A stretch of 64,000 nucleotides of DNA from JAJDIA01 sp031555735 (GTDB lineage: Bacteria; Bacteroidota; Bacteroidia; Bacteroidales; Tannerellaceae), in NCBI GenBank assembly GCA_031555735.1, contig JAVBUE010000026.1:1-64000 (forward strand), read 5' to 3'. Shown here in pieces: positions 36,597 to 45,790 of this stretch. Position numbers and translations under genes: made by a program. The notes beneath the pieces were generated by a model. The model saw only the letters and a list, made by a program, of their open reading frames with translations. It did not search any database and was not told the origin of the DNA. Position 1 is the stretch's first letter; every line of letters begins with the position of its first letter.

Positions 36597-38771
36597 TTAT
36601 CTCAATGTTAATAAGACCGTTTGCCCCTTTACTGCCCGCTGTCCGGAAGGAATGCTCTGCGAGACGATTCTTCCGGCTCCCGACAAGGAGACCTGCAGGC
36701 CAGCCTGCTCCATCAGGAAAACGCCATCCTTCGCTCCCATGCCGATCACATTGGGTATTAATCCTTCCCGCACCGTGAGATCCGACAGTTGTATCCTGCC
36801 TTGCTCGATCTGAGATTCGGCCTGCACCCAGGACGAATGTACATCCCGGGAAGAATAATCGATATCCAGTTTATCCATTACCGTCTCCAACGCACCTATA
36901 TCTCCTTTCATCACAACCGGAACAGCGACAGCCATCGAATCCCTATCCATCTTCCGCACATTCACCACGGTATGGGTGGCATAGATCTTTTCGGCGATCG
37001 CTTTGACCACGGCGCCCGACATGGTGCCTCCCGAAGGATAACCGATACGGGGACGGCGGATCACCACAATGCAGGTGTATTGCGGATCGTCTGCCGGGAA
37101 GTAACCGCAGAACGACACCTGATGTCCGCTGGTGCGATACACGCCACCCGATGCGATCTGCGCCGTACCGGTTTTTCCGGCGATCCGGACGGCGTCGGAA
37201 AATACCGGCGCTCCCGTTCCTTTTTCAACTACGCCCAATAACATATCCTGGATAATCCGTAAGGTCTTGTCCGAGCAGATAGACGATTTGATCACCTCCG
37301 GAGAAAAACTACGGTACTCTTCCCCGTTCTGCAGGATAGCACGCGTAAACATCGGCCGCATCATCTTCCCGTTATTGGCGATCGCATTGAAGAACGCCAG
37401 CGTCTGGATCGGGGGTATCTGTGTTTCATAGCCGAATGAGATCCAGGGTAAACTGAGCTGCGACCAGTACTGATCCTTATTTTTCGGATGTTTGATCTTG
37501 GCGCGTCCGGCTCCGGGTATTTCCAGATGAAGGTCTTCTGTCATACCGATGCGATACAGTCCATCGATGTATTTGGAGGGGCTGTTTTCATATCCTCGCA
37601 AGATAAGTTTGGCAACTCCGATATTCGACGAAAACCAGATCGCCTGTTCAGCCGTGATCCGTCCGTAACCGCCCTTGTTGCTGTTGTGGTCGGTCATACG
37701 CGCTCCTTTATACATAAACACTCCGTTGCCTGTGTCCACCGAATCACCGGGATGGCAGACTCCGTCTTCCAACGCGACCATCATCGACGCTACTTTAAAG
37801 GTGGAACCCGGCTCTATCTCATCAGCCACCGCATGGTTTTTCGTTTCAGCATACTGCCCTTCGCCGACACGTGCCATATTGGTAATTGCCTTGATCTCTC
37901 CTGTGGACACCTCCATGACGACCGCCGTACCCGATTCCGCATCGATCTCCCGCAGTTTATCGACCAGCGATTTTTCGGTGATATCCTGTATATTGATATT
38001 GATCGTGGTAACCAAGTCCATTCCGGGCACGGGCTCAATCTCTGCCACACCTGTCCATCGCCCTTCAATACGCTTGATGGCATTCAATCCCGGTTGGCCG
38101 CGAAGGAGGGAATCATACTGCAATTCGAGGCCATTCTTCCCTTTCGTGACCCCTTCCACCTCGATCTCACCATAGATATCTCCGATGGTGCGTGAGGCCA
38201 GGGTGCCGAACGGTTTTTGCCGGCGCACCATTTCACGGGTATAAAAACCGCTGCGGTTTGCTCCCAGGCGGACAAAGGGAAATTTCCGGATGGCCTTGAG
38301 GTCTGTATAGGATACCTGCCCGTTATAAATAAGGTATTGGCGACTTTTCTTACTGCTTTTCTGACCGTTGACCAGGTGTGCTTTGTAGGCGGCCGGCGTA
38401 CGGTCTTTCAGCAGATGCGACAAACAATACGCCAGGGAATCCACATTGTTGTTTTTCCCCTTGTAAAAAGAATCTACCTTAAAACCTTCGGCCATAAAAT
38501 CCAGGTACATATAATAACGAGGCACACTGGTCGCCATCAACTTTCCATCGGACGAATAAATATTTCCGCGCCCGGGAAGCACCAGTCTGTTGGGCAATTT
38601 GGTGTTTTCCGCCAGTTTCATCCATTTGTCACGTTCGACAAAGGCTGTATTAATAGCCTGCATCAGGATGAATACGGCCAGTGTGCCCAGCAGCAAGACA
38701 ACCACAAAGTAACTCATCAGGATACGGTTGCCTTTGGGTTCATTCCCCTGATCAGTTTTTCCTTCTGCCAT
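36597..38771 (-). CDS. ftsI: septal transpeptidase FtsI/PBP3 with one PASTA domain
   Basis: 724 residues. Cytoplasmic tail, one membrane helix (about 19-40), a PBP dimerisation domain (about 62-230, RGNIYSSDGKLMA) and a transpeptidase domain. The latter has SxxK at Ser323-Lys326 in EPGSTFKVASM, SSN in WFSSNIGVAK and KTGTAQIASGG. The C-terminus (about 660-724, IPNVIGMGAKDGVFLMEQAG...) is one PASTA domain, a feature of Bacteroidetes and Gram-positive homologues that E. coli FtsI lacks. It cross-links septal peptidoglycan with FtsW. Five bp after the ftsL-like gene. Confidence 0.94.
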   Translation of the reverse strand: MAEGKTDQGNEPKGNRILMSYFVVVLLLGTLAVFILMQAINTAFVERDKWMKLAENTKLPNRLVLPGRGNIYSSDGKLMATSVPRYYMYLDFMAEGFKVDSFYKGKNNNVDSLAYCLSHLLKDRTPAAYKAHLVNGQKSSKKSRQYLIYNGQVSYTDLKAIRKFPFVRLGANRSGFYTREMVRRQKPFGTLASRTIGDIYGEIEVEGVTKGKNGLELQYDSLLRGQPGLNAIKRIEGRWTGVAEIEPVPGMDLVTTININIQDITEKSLVDKLREIDAESGTAVVMEVSTGEIKAITNMARVGEGQYAETKNHAVADEIEPGSTFKVASMMVALEDGVCHPGDSVDTGNGVFMYKGARMTDHNSNKGGYGRITAEQAIWFSSNIGVAKLILRGYENSPSKYIDGLYRIGMTEDLHLEIPGAGRAKIKHPKNKDQYWSQLSLPWISFGYETQIPPIQTLAFFNAIANNGKMMRPMFTRAILQNGEEYRSFSPEVIKSSICSDKTLRIIQDMLLGVVEKGTGAPVFSDAVRIAGKTGTAQIASGGVYRTSGHQVSFCGYFPADDPQYTCIVVIRRPRIGYPSGGTMSGAVVKAIAEKIYATHTVVNVRKMDRDSMAVAVPVVMKGDIGALETVMDKLDIDYSSRDVHSSWVQAESQIEQGRIQLSDLTVREGLIPNVIGMGAKDGVFLMEQAGLQVSLSGAGRIVSQSIPSGQRAVKGQTVLLTLR

Positions 38772-38776
38772 ACCGG

Positions 38777-39133
38777 TTATTTAAAAAGTTCATACGGCGG
38801 TGTTTTCGCCGTTTCCAAGTCAATTCCCTGTTCTTCAATCAGCCATTCAATCTGCGACTGGCGACTATTCCCCGTCAGTTCCGAGGAAATGGAGAGCGAT
38901 TCAAACCGCACATCCCGCAAGCGTTGTTGCAGGCGGTCGATTTGTCCGAGTTTTTGCATGCAGGAATACCTGTTTCCGATGAAAAAGAACACCAGGATGA
39001 CGATCAGCACGATCATTCGTGTATGCCGCAGGATAAAATCCTCTTTCAGGATCCCACCCCCCAGAATATATAAAAGAGAGAACCGCCGCTCTTTTTTACG
39101 CTTTTTCTTTTCTTGTTTTACGTTGTCATCCAT
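38777..39133 (-). CDS. ftsL: FtsL-like division protein
   Basis: 118 residues. A lysine-rich cytoplasmic tail (QEKKKRKKERR), one membrane helix (about 40-57, MIVLIVILVFFFIGN) and a short periplasmic coiled-coil-prone segment (LGQIDRLQQRLRDVRFESLS) match the small bitopic FtsL/DivIC type. Sequence identity in this group is low; position between rsmH and ftsI is the main evidence. It would form a subcomplex with FtsQ. It lies 51 bp after rsmH. Confidence 0.8.
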   Translation of the reverse strand: MDDNVKQEKKKRKKERRFSLLYILGGGILKEDFILRHTRMIVLIVILVFFFIGNRYSCMQKLGQIDRLQQRLRDVRFESLSISSELTGNSRQSQIEWLIEEQGIDLETAKTPPYELFK

Positions 39134-39184
39134 ATCACCCCAAATATCGCCTTATTAACCATTAAACAACTGCTTTGTTCCGGA

Positions 39185-40123
39185 TCACGGCTGATTTACT
39201 TCAGCCACACGCAGTTTGGCGCTCCGCGCCCGCGGATTCGCCTCGATTTCTTCTGCTGAGGGAACGATGGCTTTCGTGTGAACCAACCGGAAGGGACTCA
39301 GGATGTTCCCGTAAAAGTCCTGCTCACTCTTTCCCTCAAAATTACCCGTCTTCAGGAAATTCTTCACCAGGCGATCTTCCAACGAGTGATAAGTGATCAC
39401 TACCAGTCGTCCACCCGGTTTTAACACCTTCAACGACTGCTCCAACATTTCCTTCAGCGCCCTCATTTCATCATTCACTTCAATCCGCAACGCCTGAAAG
39501 GCCTGGGCCAGGTTTTTCTTCTCTTTTTCTTTTTTACCGATAAGCGGTCTCACCACCTCCAGGAAGTCTTCGATGGTATGCAACGGCTTTACGGCACGGG
39601 CGCGAGCCAACGCTGATGCCAGGCGGCGGGCTGTTTTCAGTTCGCCATAGTAGTAAAACAGGTCGGCCAGCGCCTCTTCCGAATAGGTATTCACCACCTC
39701 TGCCGCTGTTTTTCCGGACCGGGTATTCATCCGCATATCCAACAATCCGTCAAATCGGAAAGAAAACCCCCTTTCCTTATCATCAAAATGATGGGACGAT
39801 ACACCGAGGTCGGCCAACAACCCGTCCACACCTCCCGTCTTGCCATGATAACGCATGAGATGATACAGGAAACGGAAGTTGCTCCGCACAAACACAAACC
39901 GGTCGTCGTCCGGCACATTGTTTTCCGCATCCGCATCCTGGTCGAACCCATACAAGACCCCTTTCTTCCCAAGCAGCCGCAACAATTCACGGGAATGTCC
40001 GCCTCCCCCGAACGTCACATCCACATACACACCCTCCGGGCGGATCGCCAGGCCATCCATCGATTCCCGCAACATCACTGGTACATGATAGTCGGGCTGC
40101 CGTATTTTTACTCCCTTTTCCAC
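39185..40123 (-). CDS. rsmH: 16S rRNA (cytosine1402-N4)-methyltransferase
   Basis: 312 residues. SAM-binding motif DVTFGGGGHSRELLRLLG, followed by FDQDADAENN, the LLADLGVSSHHFDDKERGFSF segment typical of RsmH/MraW, and VITYHSLEDRLVKNF. It methylates C1402 in the ribosomal P site; RsmI in this same window methylates the 2'-O of the same nucleotide. First gene of the dcw cluster. No mraZ precedes it: the 270 bp to the divergent glsA gene cannot hold one. No TAnnTTTG element was found upstream. Confidence 0.95.
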   Translation of the reverse strand: MEKGVKIRQPDYHVPVMLRESMDGLAIRPEGVYVDVTFGGGGHSRELLRLLGKKGVLYGFDQDADAENNVPDDDRFVFVRSNFRFLYHLMRYHGKTGGVDGLLADLGVSSHHFDDKERGFSFRFDGLLDMRMNTRSGKTAAEVVNTYSEEALADLFYYYGELKTARRLASALARARAVKPLHTIEDFLEVVRPLIGKKEKEKKNLAQAFQALRIEVNDEMRALKEMLEQSLKVLKPGGRLVVITYHSLEDRLVKNFLKTGNFEGKSEQDFYGNILSPFRLVHTKAIVPSAEEIEANPRARSAKLRVAEVNQP

Positions 40124-40365
40124 TTAAAGAATTCCTTAAACAAAACGTCATATTCGCTTGATCTGCATATATATGCCGTTTTATTCTGTAAAAATACACA
40201 TTTATTAAAATACATTCCAAATTTTCGACAGGAAAAGTGATAAAAAGTTTTCAACACCCCGGAAATAGCTCATCCGTCCAACACACTTCCCTGATTTGAC
40301 CCGTGTTCCTATCGTCTGATATGTAGAAAAAAACTGGAAAGATGTTGGATTTTAATTTTATGATT

Positions 40366-40373
40366 TATCTTTG
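40366..40373 (+). promoter_or_regulatory. promoter for glsA-glsB
   Basis: TATCTTTG (40366-40373) matches TAnnTTTG, with GTTGG about 18 bp upstream (40344-40348) as a possible -33 element. Predicted start near 40380, 14 nt before the glsA ATG. Confidence 0.65.
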
Positions 40374-40393
40374 TCCATGATTAAGGAAACTAA

Positions 40394-41230
40394 ATGATGT
40401 ACGGAGAAGGATATACGCAATATATCAATATCAAACAAATTCTCAAAGCAAAAGCTCCATCTGTCGCAGGGAAGATTCCCGGCTTTGTGATAAATTACCT
40501 GATTCGCATCCTTCACCAGGATGAGCTTAATTATATCTTAAACCATTACCACGACTTCGATGGGGTTGATTTTATGAGAGAACTGATCCGGTATTTCGAC
40601 CTGAAACTGGAGTTATCCGGCGAAGAAAACATCCCGTCCCAGGGACGTTATATCTTTGCCTCCAACCACCCCTTGGGAGGATTGGACGGTATATGCCTGT
40701 CGGCTGTCGTAGGGGATAAGTTCGACGGTAAGATCCGATACCTCGTCAACGACTTGTTACTTTTCATTCCGAACCTGCGGTCAATCTTCATCCCAGTCAA
40801 CAAACACGGCAAGCAGGCCAGGCAGACGGCTCAACTGACAGAAGAGGCGTACGCGTCCGACAACCAGATCATCACCTTTCCTGCCGGGCTCTGTTCCCGA
40901 AAAACAGCGAAAGGCATTATCGACCTGGAATGGAAGAAATCCTTTATACAGAAAGCGATCGAATATCAGCGGGACATCATACCTGTTTATTTTGAAGGGG
41001 CAAATTCCTCCTTTTTCTACAACATCGCCAACCTGCGTAAAAGATTGGGGATACAGATGAATTATGAGATGCTTTACCTCTCCGATGAAGTCTTCAGGGC
41101 CAAACATGCTTCTTTCCGCATTCATTTTGGTCAACCGATCCCCTGGCAAACATTTGACAGCAGCAAAAAACAGGGCGAGTGGGCCGAATGGGTAAAAAAC
41201 ACGGTCTATACATTGAAAAAACAGTTCTAA
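40394..41230 (+). CDS. glsA: lysophospholipid-type O-acyltransferase, probable GlsA
   Basis: 278 residues. PlsC-like acyltransferase with the variant catalytic motif NHPLGGLDG (His92, Asp98, an H-x5-D spacing) and FPAGLCSRK as the substrate-binding motif. The start is ATGATG at 40394; the second ATG is an alternative. Together with the GNAT-like gene 18 bp downstream it matches the glycine-lipid gene pair of Bacteroides thetaiotaomicron, where GlsA adds the second acyl chain to N-acyl-glycine made by GlsB. It could also be a general O-acyltransferase of ornithine-lipid type (OlsA). Membrane-associated, on the cytoplasmic face. Confidence 0.8.
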   Translation: MMYGEGYTQYINIKQILKAKAPSVAGKIPGFVINYLIRILHQDELNYILNHYHDFDGVDFMRELIRYFDLKLELSGEENIPSQGRYIFASNHPLGGLDGICLSAVVGDKFDGKIRYLVNDLLLFIPNLRSIFIPVNKHGKQARQTAQLTEEAYASDNQIITFPAGLCSRKTAKGIIDLEWKKSFIQKAIEYQRDIIPVYFEGANSSFFYNIANLRKRLGIQMNYEMLYLSDEVFRAKHASFRIHFGQPIPWQTFDSSKKQGEWAEWVKNTVYTLKKQF

Positions 41231-41248
41231 CACACAGCATCACACTAT

Positions 41249-42217
41249 ATGAAAGACGTTATTAAACCGGTCGATAAATCACTGCTAAAAGCTGAGCTTA
41301 CCAAGGACAAGCTGCTTAGAACCACCAATAAGTCGCAGAACGAGATTTACATTACCACCGCCCATGACTCTCCCCATATCATGCAGGAGATCGGACGTTT
41401 GCGGGAGATCGCTTTTCGTGAATACGGAGGTGGCACCGGCGAACCGGTTGACATCGACGAATATGATATCATGGAAGACGCCTACCGCCAACTGATTGTC
41501 TGGAATCCCGAAGACGAAGAAATACTCGGCGGATACCGTTTCTTATGCGGGAGCGACGTACGATTCGATGAAAAAGGCAAACCCATCCTGGCGACTGCCC
41601 ATCTGTTTCATTTCTCCGACACCTTTATCAAGGAATACCTCCCCTATACGGTTGAATTGGGCAGATCCTTTGTCACCCTTGAATTCCAGGCCACACGGGA
41701 AGGCGCCAAAAAAGGCATGTTTATCCTCGACAACCTGTGGGACGGGTTAGGCGCATTGTCCGTAGTGGATCCCACGCTGAAATACTATTTCGGGAAGGTC
41801 ACGATGTATAACACCTACAACCCCGAAGCCCGCAACATGATCCTTTACTTCCTGGGCATGCATTTCCCCGATCCCGATCACCTGATCACTCCGCTACATC
41901 CGCTGGTGACCAATACGGACTTACAGAAGATGGAAGCCCTGTTCCTGCACGACAATTTCAAAGACAACTATAAGATACTCAACCAGGAAGTCCGCAAGTT
42001 CGGTATTAATGTACCCCCGCTCGTCAGCGCCTATATGAGCCTATCCCCCAAAATGCGCGTGTTCGGCACAGCCGTCAACCACGAATTCGGCGAAGTGGAA
42101 GAAACCGGTATCCTGATCGCCATCAATGAAATCCTCGAGGAAAAGAAAAAAAGGCACATCGAAACCTACCTGGAGATAGAATACCAATCCGCCGAATTAA
42201 TCCGTAAAAGTCAATAA
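41249..42217 (+). CDS. glsB: OlsB-like N-acyltransferase, probable GlsB
   Basis: 322 residues. Acyl-ACP-dependent GNAT-fold acyltransferase of the 'hemolysin'/OlsB family: EIGRLREIAFREYGGGTGEP, DIDEYDIMEDAYRQLIVWN, EILGGYRFLCG, and ELGRSFVTLEFQ in the core. In Bacteroides such an enzyme makes N-(3-hydroxyacyl)-glycine. A C-terminal extension (about 215-322) is normal for this group. It shares the glsA promoter, and the pair lies directly upstream of a cardiolipin synthase and divergent from the dcw cluster. An ornithine-lipid role is the alternative. Confidence 0.8.
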   Translation: MKDVIKPVDKSLLKAELTKDKLLRTTNKSQNEIYITTAHDSPHIMQEIGRLREIAFREYGGGTGEPVDIDEYDIMEDAYRQLIVWNPEDEEILGGYRFLCGSDVRFDEKGKPILATAHLFHFSDTFIKEYLPYTVELGRSFVTLEFQATREGAKKGMFILDNLWDGLGALSVVDPTLKYYFGKVTMYNTYNPEARNMILYFLGMHFPDPDHLITPLHPLVTNTDLQKMEALFLHDNFKDNYKILNQEVRKFGINVPPLVSAYMSLSPKMRVFGTAVNHEFGEVEETGILIAINEILEEKKKRHIETYLEIEYQSAELIRKSQ

Positions 42218-42287
42218 TCGGCAAAATGATTGGATATTAACCGAAACCTTCTTATATTAGCATGCGATAGTTTTTGGGCGATTATCC

Positions 42288-43727
42288 ATGCTGGCTGCTA
42301 TTGAAATACAAACCATAGTCGGCACTGTTTTTACATTATTATATAGTATTACCGTGCTGGGGCTGGTGCTGGTTGTCATCTTGGAGAACCGGAACCCGCT
42401 AAAAACCCTTTCGTGGGTAGTGGTATTGATCCTCGCGCCCGGTATCGGCCTCCTCTTTTACTTTTTCTTCGGGCAGGACAACCGCAAGCAACGGATCATC
42501 TCCAGGCGCACCTACAAGCGCATCATGAAAGCCCCTCAACGGAAAAAGCTGCCCCAGGACACACGCCGCCTTGTTCCCCCCACCTATGAACCCTTAGCCA
42601 ACCTGCTCTACCAGACAAACCAGTCCACCTTATTATATGGCACCGATATCCGTGTATATACGAACGGGAAAGACAAGTTCAAAGACCTGTTGAAAGATAT
42701 CAAAAAGGCCAGGCACCACATCCATATACAATATTATATATTCAACGACGATGAGATCGGCAACCTGGTCAAAGACGCCCTGATCGCCAAAGCCCGGACA
42801 GGCATAGAGGTACGCATGCTGTTTGACGATGTAGGCAGTTGGACGGTAAAAAAAGAGTTCTTCCTGGAAATGAAAGATGCGGGGATCAAACTACATCCTT
42901 TCCTGCGCGTGGCCTTCCCCATATTCACCAGCAAGGTAAACTACCGTAACCATCGCAAGATCGTGGTGATCGACGGAGAGATCGGCTATATGGGAGGCAT
43001 GAATATCGCCGACCGCTATGTCAAAGGGCTTCCCTGGGGAACCTGGCGGGATTCCCATTTCCGGTTTAATGGGAAGGGCGTACAGGGATTACAAGCCGCC
43101 TTCCTGATCGATTGGTATGTCGTAAGCAAACAAGTCATCAACGGGAAAGAATATTACCCCATCGTCGAGACAGCGACAGACACCCTGATGCAGATAGTAA
43201 CCAGCGGCCCTACCGGCCCATGGCGTTCCCTGTTGCAGGCGACCATCACCCTGGTTACCAATGCCAAGAAATACATCTACATCCAAACGCCCTATTTCCT
43301 GCCCACCGAAGGGTTGAACCAGGCATTACAGATCGCCGCGATGGGCGGGATCGATGTCCGCCTGATGATACCCAAACGTTCCGACACCCGATCCACCAAC
43401 ATGGCCTCGCGCTCCTTCCTGGATGAGATGCTTAAAGCAGGGGTCAAAGTCTATTTCTACAAACCCGGCTTCCTCCATTCCAAACTATTGGTGGTGGACG
43501 ATATGGTGACGGCTATCGGATCGGCCAACATGGACTTCCGCAGCTTTGAACATAACTTTGAGGTCAACGCCTACGTCTATCAGGAAGCATTCGCCGTAGA
43601 GATGAAAAAGATATTCCAACAGGATATGAAAAGCTGCGAACTGCTGGTCGCCTCCCGGTGGCTCAGGCGTCCGCTCAAAGACAGGGCTATCGAATCCTTT
43701 ATGCGTCTGTTCTCTCCTCTTCTCTGA
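42288..43727 (+). CDS. cls: cardiolipin synthase (phospholipase D family)
   Basis: 479 residues. Two N-terminal membrane helices (about 8-31 and 40-61), then two PLD catalytic motifs: His222/Lys224/Asp229 in NHRKIVVIDGEIGYMGGMN and His397/Lys399/Asp404 in LHSKLLVVDDMVTAIGSAN. It condenses two phosphatidylglycerols, or PG with PE, into cardiolipin at the inner membrane. The length fits the ClsA class. It lies 70 bp after glsB, with no promoter element recognised, so it may be cotranscribed. Its last 29 bp overlap the 3' end of the convergent rsmD. Confidence 0.92.
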   Translation: MLAAIEIQTIVGTVFTLLYSITVLGLVLVVILENRNPLKTLSWVVVLILAPGIGLLFYFFFGQDNRKQRIISRRTYKRIMKAPQRKKLPQDTRRLVPPTYEPLANLLYQTNQSTLLYGTDIRVYTNGKDKFKDLLKDIKKARHHIHIQYYIFNDDEIGNLVKDALIAKARTGIEVRMLFDDVGSWTVKKEFFLEMKDAGIKLHPFLRVAFPIFTSKVNYRNHRKIVVIDGEIGYMGGMNIADRYVKGLPWGTWRDSHFRFNGKGVQGLQAAFLIDWYVVSKQVINGKEYYPIVETATDTLMQIVTSGPTGPWRSLLQATITLVTNAKKYIYIQTPYFLPTEGLNQALQIAAMGGIDVRLMIPKRSDTRSTNMASRSFLDEMLKAGVKVYFYKPGFLHSKLLVVDDMVTAIGSANMDFRSFEHNFEVNAYVYQEAFAVEMKKIFQQDMKSCELLVASRWLRRPLKDRAIESFMRLFSPLL

Positions 43728-44256
43728 GGAAAAGGCTGAAGTTTACCGATCCATACACCCGGTGTTGGATAAAGTGCGGCAGGGAAGAGAAATCGAATGT
43801 CTTGGGATGCTCCATCACAAACAGGCCCCCTTTGCGCAACAGGTTTCGCTCCAGCACCCACACCGGGATATCCCCCAGCTCCTTCAGGTCATACGGCGGA
43901 TCGGCAAAGATCAGGTCGAACGACTCCGGTTTGGCCGTCTGCAGAAAGCGGAGCGCATCACCGCGAAGCAGCCGGAGACCGTCTGCTTTCAACTCAGCTC
44001 CCACCTTGGCGATAAAAGAGGCATGCGCGTTATTTTTCTCCACCGCCACCACCGATGCACATCCGCGCGACAACAACTCAAACGCGATACTCCCCGTACC
44101 GGAGAACAGATCGGCCGCCTGCATGCCTTCCGGATCCACAAGGTTATGGATCACGTTGAAGATATTTTCTTTCGCAAAGTCCGTCGTCGGACGGGCGCTG
44201 AATGACGACGGTATCTGAAACCGCCGCCGCCCATATAATCCACTTATAATTCGCAT
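43699..44256 (-). CDS. rsmD: 16S rRNA (guanine966-N2)-methyltransferase
   Basis: 185 residues from the ATG at 44256 (MRIISGLYGRRRFQIP, the usual RsmD N-terminus). An upstream frame to 44667 only reads the overlapping DUF3822 gene. SAM motif DLFSGTGSIAFELLSRG and the catalytic DPPY in LIFADPPYDLKEL are present. It methylates G966 in the 30S head. Its start overlaps the preceding gene's end by 13 bp, as often in Bacteroidetes, and its stop lies inside cls on the other strand. Confidence 0.93.
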   Translation of the reverse strand: MRIISGLYGRRRFQIPSSFSARPTTDFAKENIFNVIHNLVDPEGMQAADLFSGTGSIAFELLSRGCASVVAVEKNNAHASFIAKVGAELKADGLRLLRGDALRFLQTAKPESFDLIFADPPYDLKELGDIPVWVLERNLLRKGGLFVMEHPKTFDFSSLPHFIQHRVYGSVNFSLFLREEERTDA

Positions 44257-45083
44257 ACCAATAACGCTATGAGATCCATCGGAGCCTGCCCAACCGAGTC
44301 GCCCGACAAATAGGCTTCCGACGGTATTTCCGCCACCCCGGCAGACGATATATATACATGAAGGGTTTGAAGTATGGACTGGCACAGGGTGAATTCGCCG
44401 GAGAGGAACAATTGATCCTGCTGCTGGTCCAACTGAGCCTGCCGCCATACATATAATATATAGTACACACAATCTTCGACACCTGTGATAGCGAATGAAT
44501 TGGCCACCAGCAACCGCCCCTGCCGGAGCACCCCGACATCCATCCGGTTCGACGCGACAACCACCTGCATCCGCGCCGGGAGGCTGACCCGGCTTTGCCT
44601 TTTCCATAAACACAGCAACGGTGCCACCGCAGGGATGAACACCGGCTGGATAAACGAGCGACTGCAAAACGCATGGATTTCCGGATCCAGTCCAAAGACC
44701 ACATACGCCGCCTCTTCCGGCAACAAATAACTCAATGCTTTTCCCGGCGGGTCGGCGTGTACAAAAGAGAGCAGTTCCTCTTCCTTCCCCGGCTGATACG
44801 CCACATCAGGCACCAGCGTATATACTGGCGTATCCACCACCACATACACCTTCCGGTATTCCCATGCCAGGAATTCATGGGCATAGAAGAACTCCTTGAG
44901 TGCAGCCACATACGCCTGCGCAGGATCGAACGTCACTTCCCGACAAAAGAAGGTATTCCCCTCCGAAGGGATATACCCCGAAAAAGAAAGTCCACCCGAC
45001 TGAAGCCGGATGGACACTTTATATTTCCCGGAATTGTCGGTAGTCAACGTATCAGGAATACTGATAGTCATACTTGCCGCCAA
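44244..45083 (-). CDS. DUF3822 family protein
   Basis: 279 residues. Recognised from the alternating beta/alpha pattern with SIRLQSGGLSFSGYIP near the start and from the position directly upstream of rsmD. The family has an ASKHA/actin-like flavour (VVVASNRMDVGVLRQGRLLVAN) but its function is unknown. No signal peptide or membrane segment. It overlaps rsmD by 13 bp and abuts the preceding gene without a gap, so the three genes 45722-43699 form one transcript. Confidence 0.7.
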   Translation of the reverse strand: MAASMTISIPDTLTTDNSGKYKVSIRLQSGGLSFSGYIPSEGNTFFCREVTFDPAQAYVAALKEFFYAHEFLAWEYRKVYVVVDTPVYTLVPDVAYQPGKEEELLSFVHADPPGKALSYLLPEEAAYVVFGLDPEIHAFCSRSFIQPVFIPAVAPLLCLWKRQSRVSLPARMQVVVASNRMDVGVLRQGRLLVANSFAITGVEDCVYYILYVWRQAQLDQQQDQLFLSGEFTLCQSILQTLHVYISSAGVAEIPSEAYLSGDSVGQAPMDLIALLVCEL

Positions 45084-45722
45084 TTATTCCCAGTTACCTG
45101 CGTTGTTGTTGATTTCTTCGAGTGAACCCACGCGCAATCCGGGGAACTTGCTTTGTTTGTTGGCTTTGTCGATCAGGTTGTAGCGCAACTGGGGATCCAT
45201 TCCTACCATATATTCTGCATACGGTACTTCGCAAGCGAATACCTTCACTTCATAACCGGCCGGAGATTTCAGCGTGGTGGTATCCATCGAGAACTCGATC
45301 TTTTTGTCGCCCGGTATAGCCGGCACATAGCGCATATCCGCCACGTCGTAGTTTACACCCAACAAGGTATCTTTCGCCAGGATCCACATGGTATCACGTT
45401 TGATCAATCCCTGCTTCACGGCTTCTTTTTCCGTCATTCCCTTTTCCAACTGTTCGTCGGTCAGTACGCCTTCCTTGATCAGGAACGGCAACTTCTCATC
45501 ATTCAGGAACTTGCCCAACTGGTCAAAATTGGCAGCGTGTACCTTATGGATATTCTTGTACTCGATCTGCGCCTTACGGATTTCCATCAGACGCGTTTTG
45601 ATCGCTGCCTCACGCAAATCCTTTTCCGCTTCGAATTCGATCGGGTTCATTACACTCCGGTAGCACATGTAAACAAGTACAACTGACGCAACAAGCAGTA
45701 AAATCTTCAATGTAACTTTCAT
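45084..45722 (-). CDS. membrane-anchored conserved protein of unknown function
   Basis: 212 residues from the ATG at 45722, chosen because it begins a clean signal-anchor (MKVTLKILLLVASVVLVYM). A longer frame to 45758 adds 12 polar residues and would cover the promoter. Next comes a charged helix (EAEKDLREAAIKTRLMEIRKAQ) and a mixed region with no motif I can name (HKVHAANFDQLGKFLNDEKL; DMRYVPAIPGDKKIEFSMDT). The protein is probably anchored in the inner membrane with a periplasmic domain; it looks like a Bacteroidales-specific family. Promoter element at 45756-45763; first gene of a set with DUF3822 and rsmD. Confidence 0.7.
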   Translation of the reverse strand: MKVTLKILLLVASVVLVYMCYRSVMNPIEFEAEKDLREAAIKTRLMEIRKAQIEYKNIHKVHAANFDQLGKFLNDEKLPFLIKEGVLTDEQLEKGMTEKEAVKQGLIKRDTMWILAKDTLLGVNYDVADMRYVPAIPGDKKIEFSMDTTTLKSPAGYEVKVFACEVPYAEYMVGMDPQLRYNLIDKANKQSKFPGLRVGSLEEINNNAGNWE

Positions 45723-45755
45723 GGTTTGTATGTTTTTTGAATTTATTTCGTTCCG

Positions 45756-45763
45756 CAAATTTA
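45756..45763 (-). promoter_or_regulatory. Bacteroidetes -7 element for the 45722 gene set
   Basis: TAAATTTG on the minus strand matches TAnnTTTG; predicted start near 45749, about 27 nt before the ATG at 45722. Confidence 0.55.
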
Positions 45764-45790
45764 GAAAAGAATCTTTAATACGCTACCTTT

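Noticed and set aside
40165..40176. 12-bp palindrome GCATATATATGC upstream of rsmH
   Set aside because: Short and AT-rich, expected by chance in this region; no promoter element next to it.
43699..44667. 322-residue version of RsmD
   Set aside because: The N-terminal 137 residues come from the overlapping DUF3822 gene; the conserved start is at 44256.
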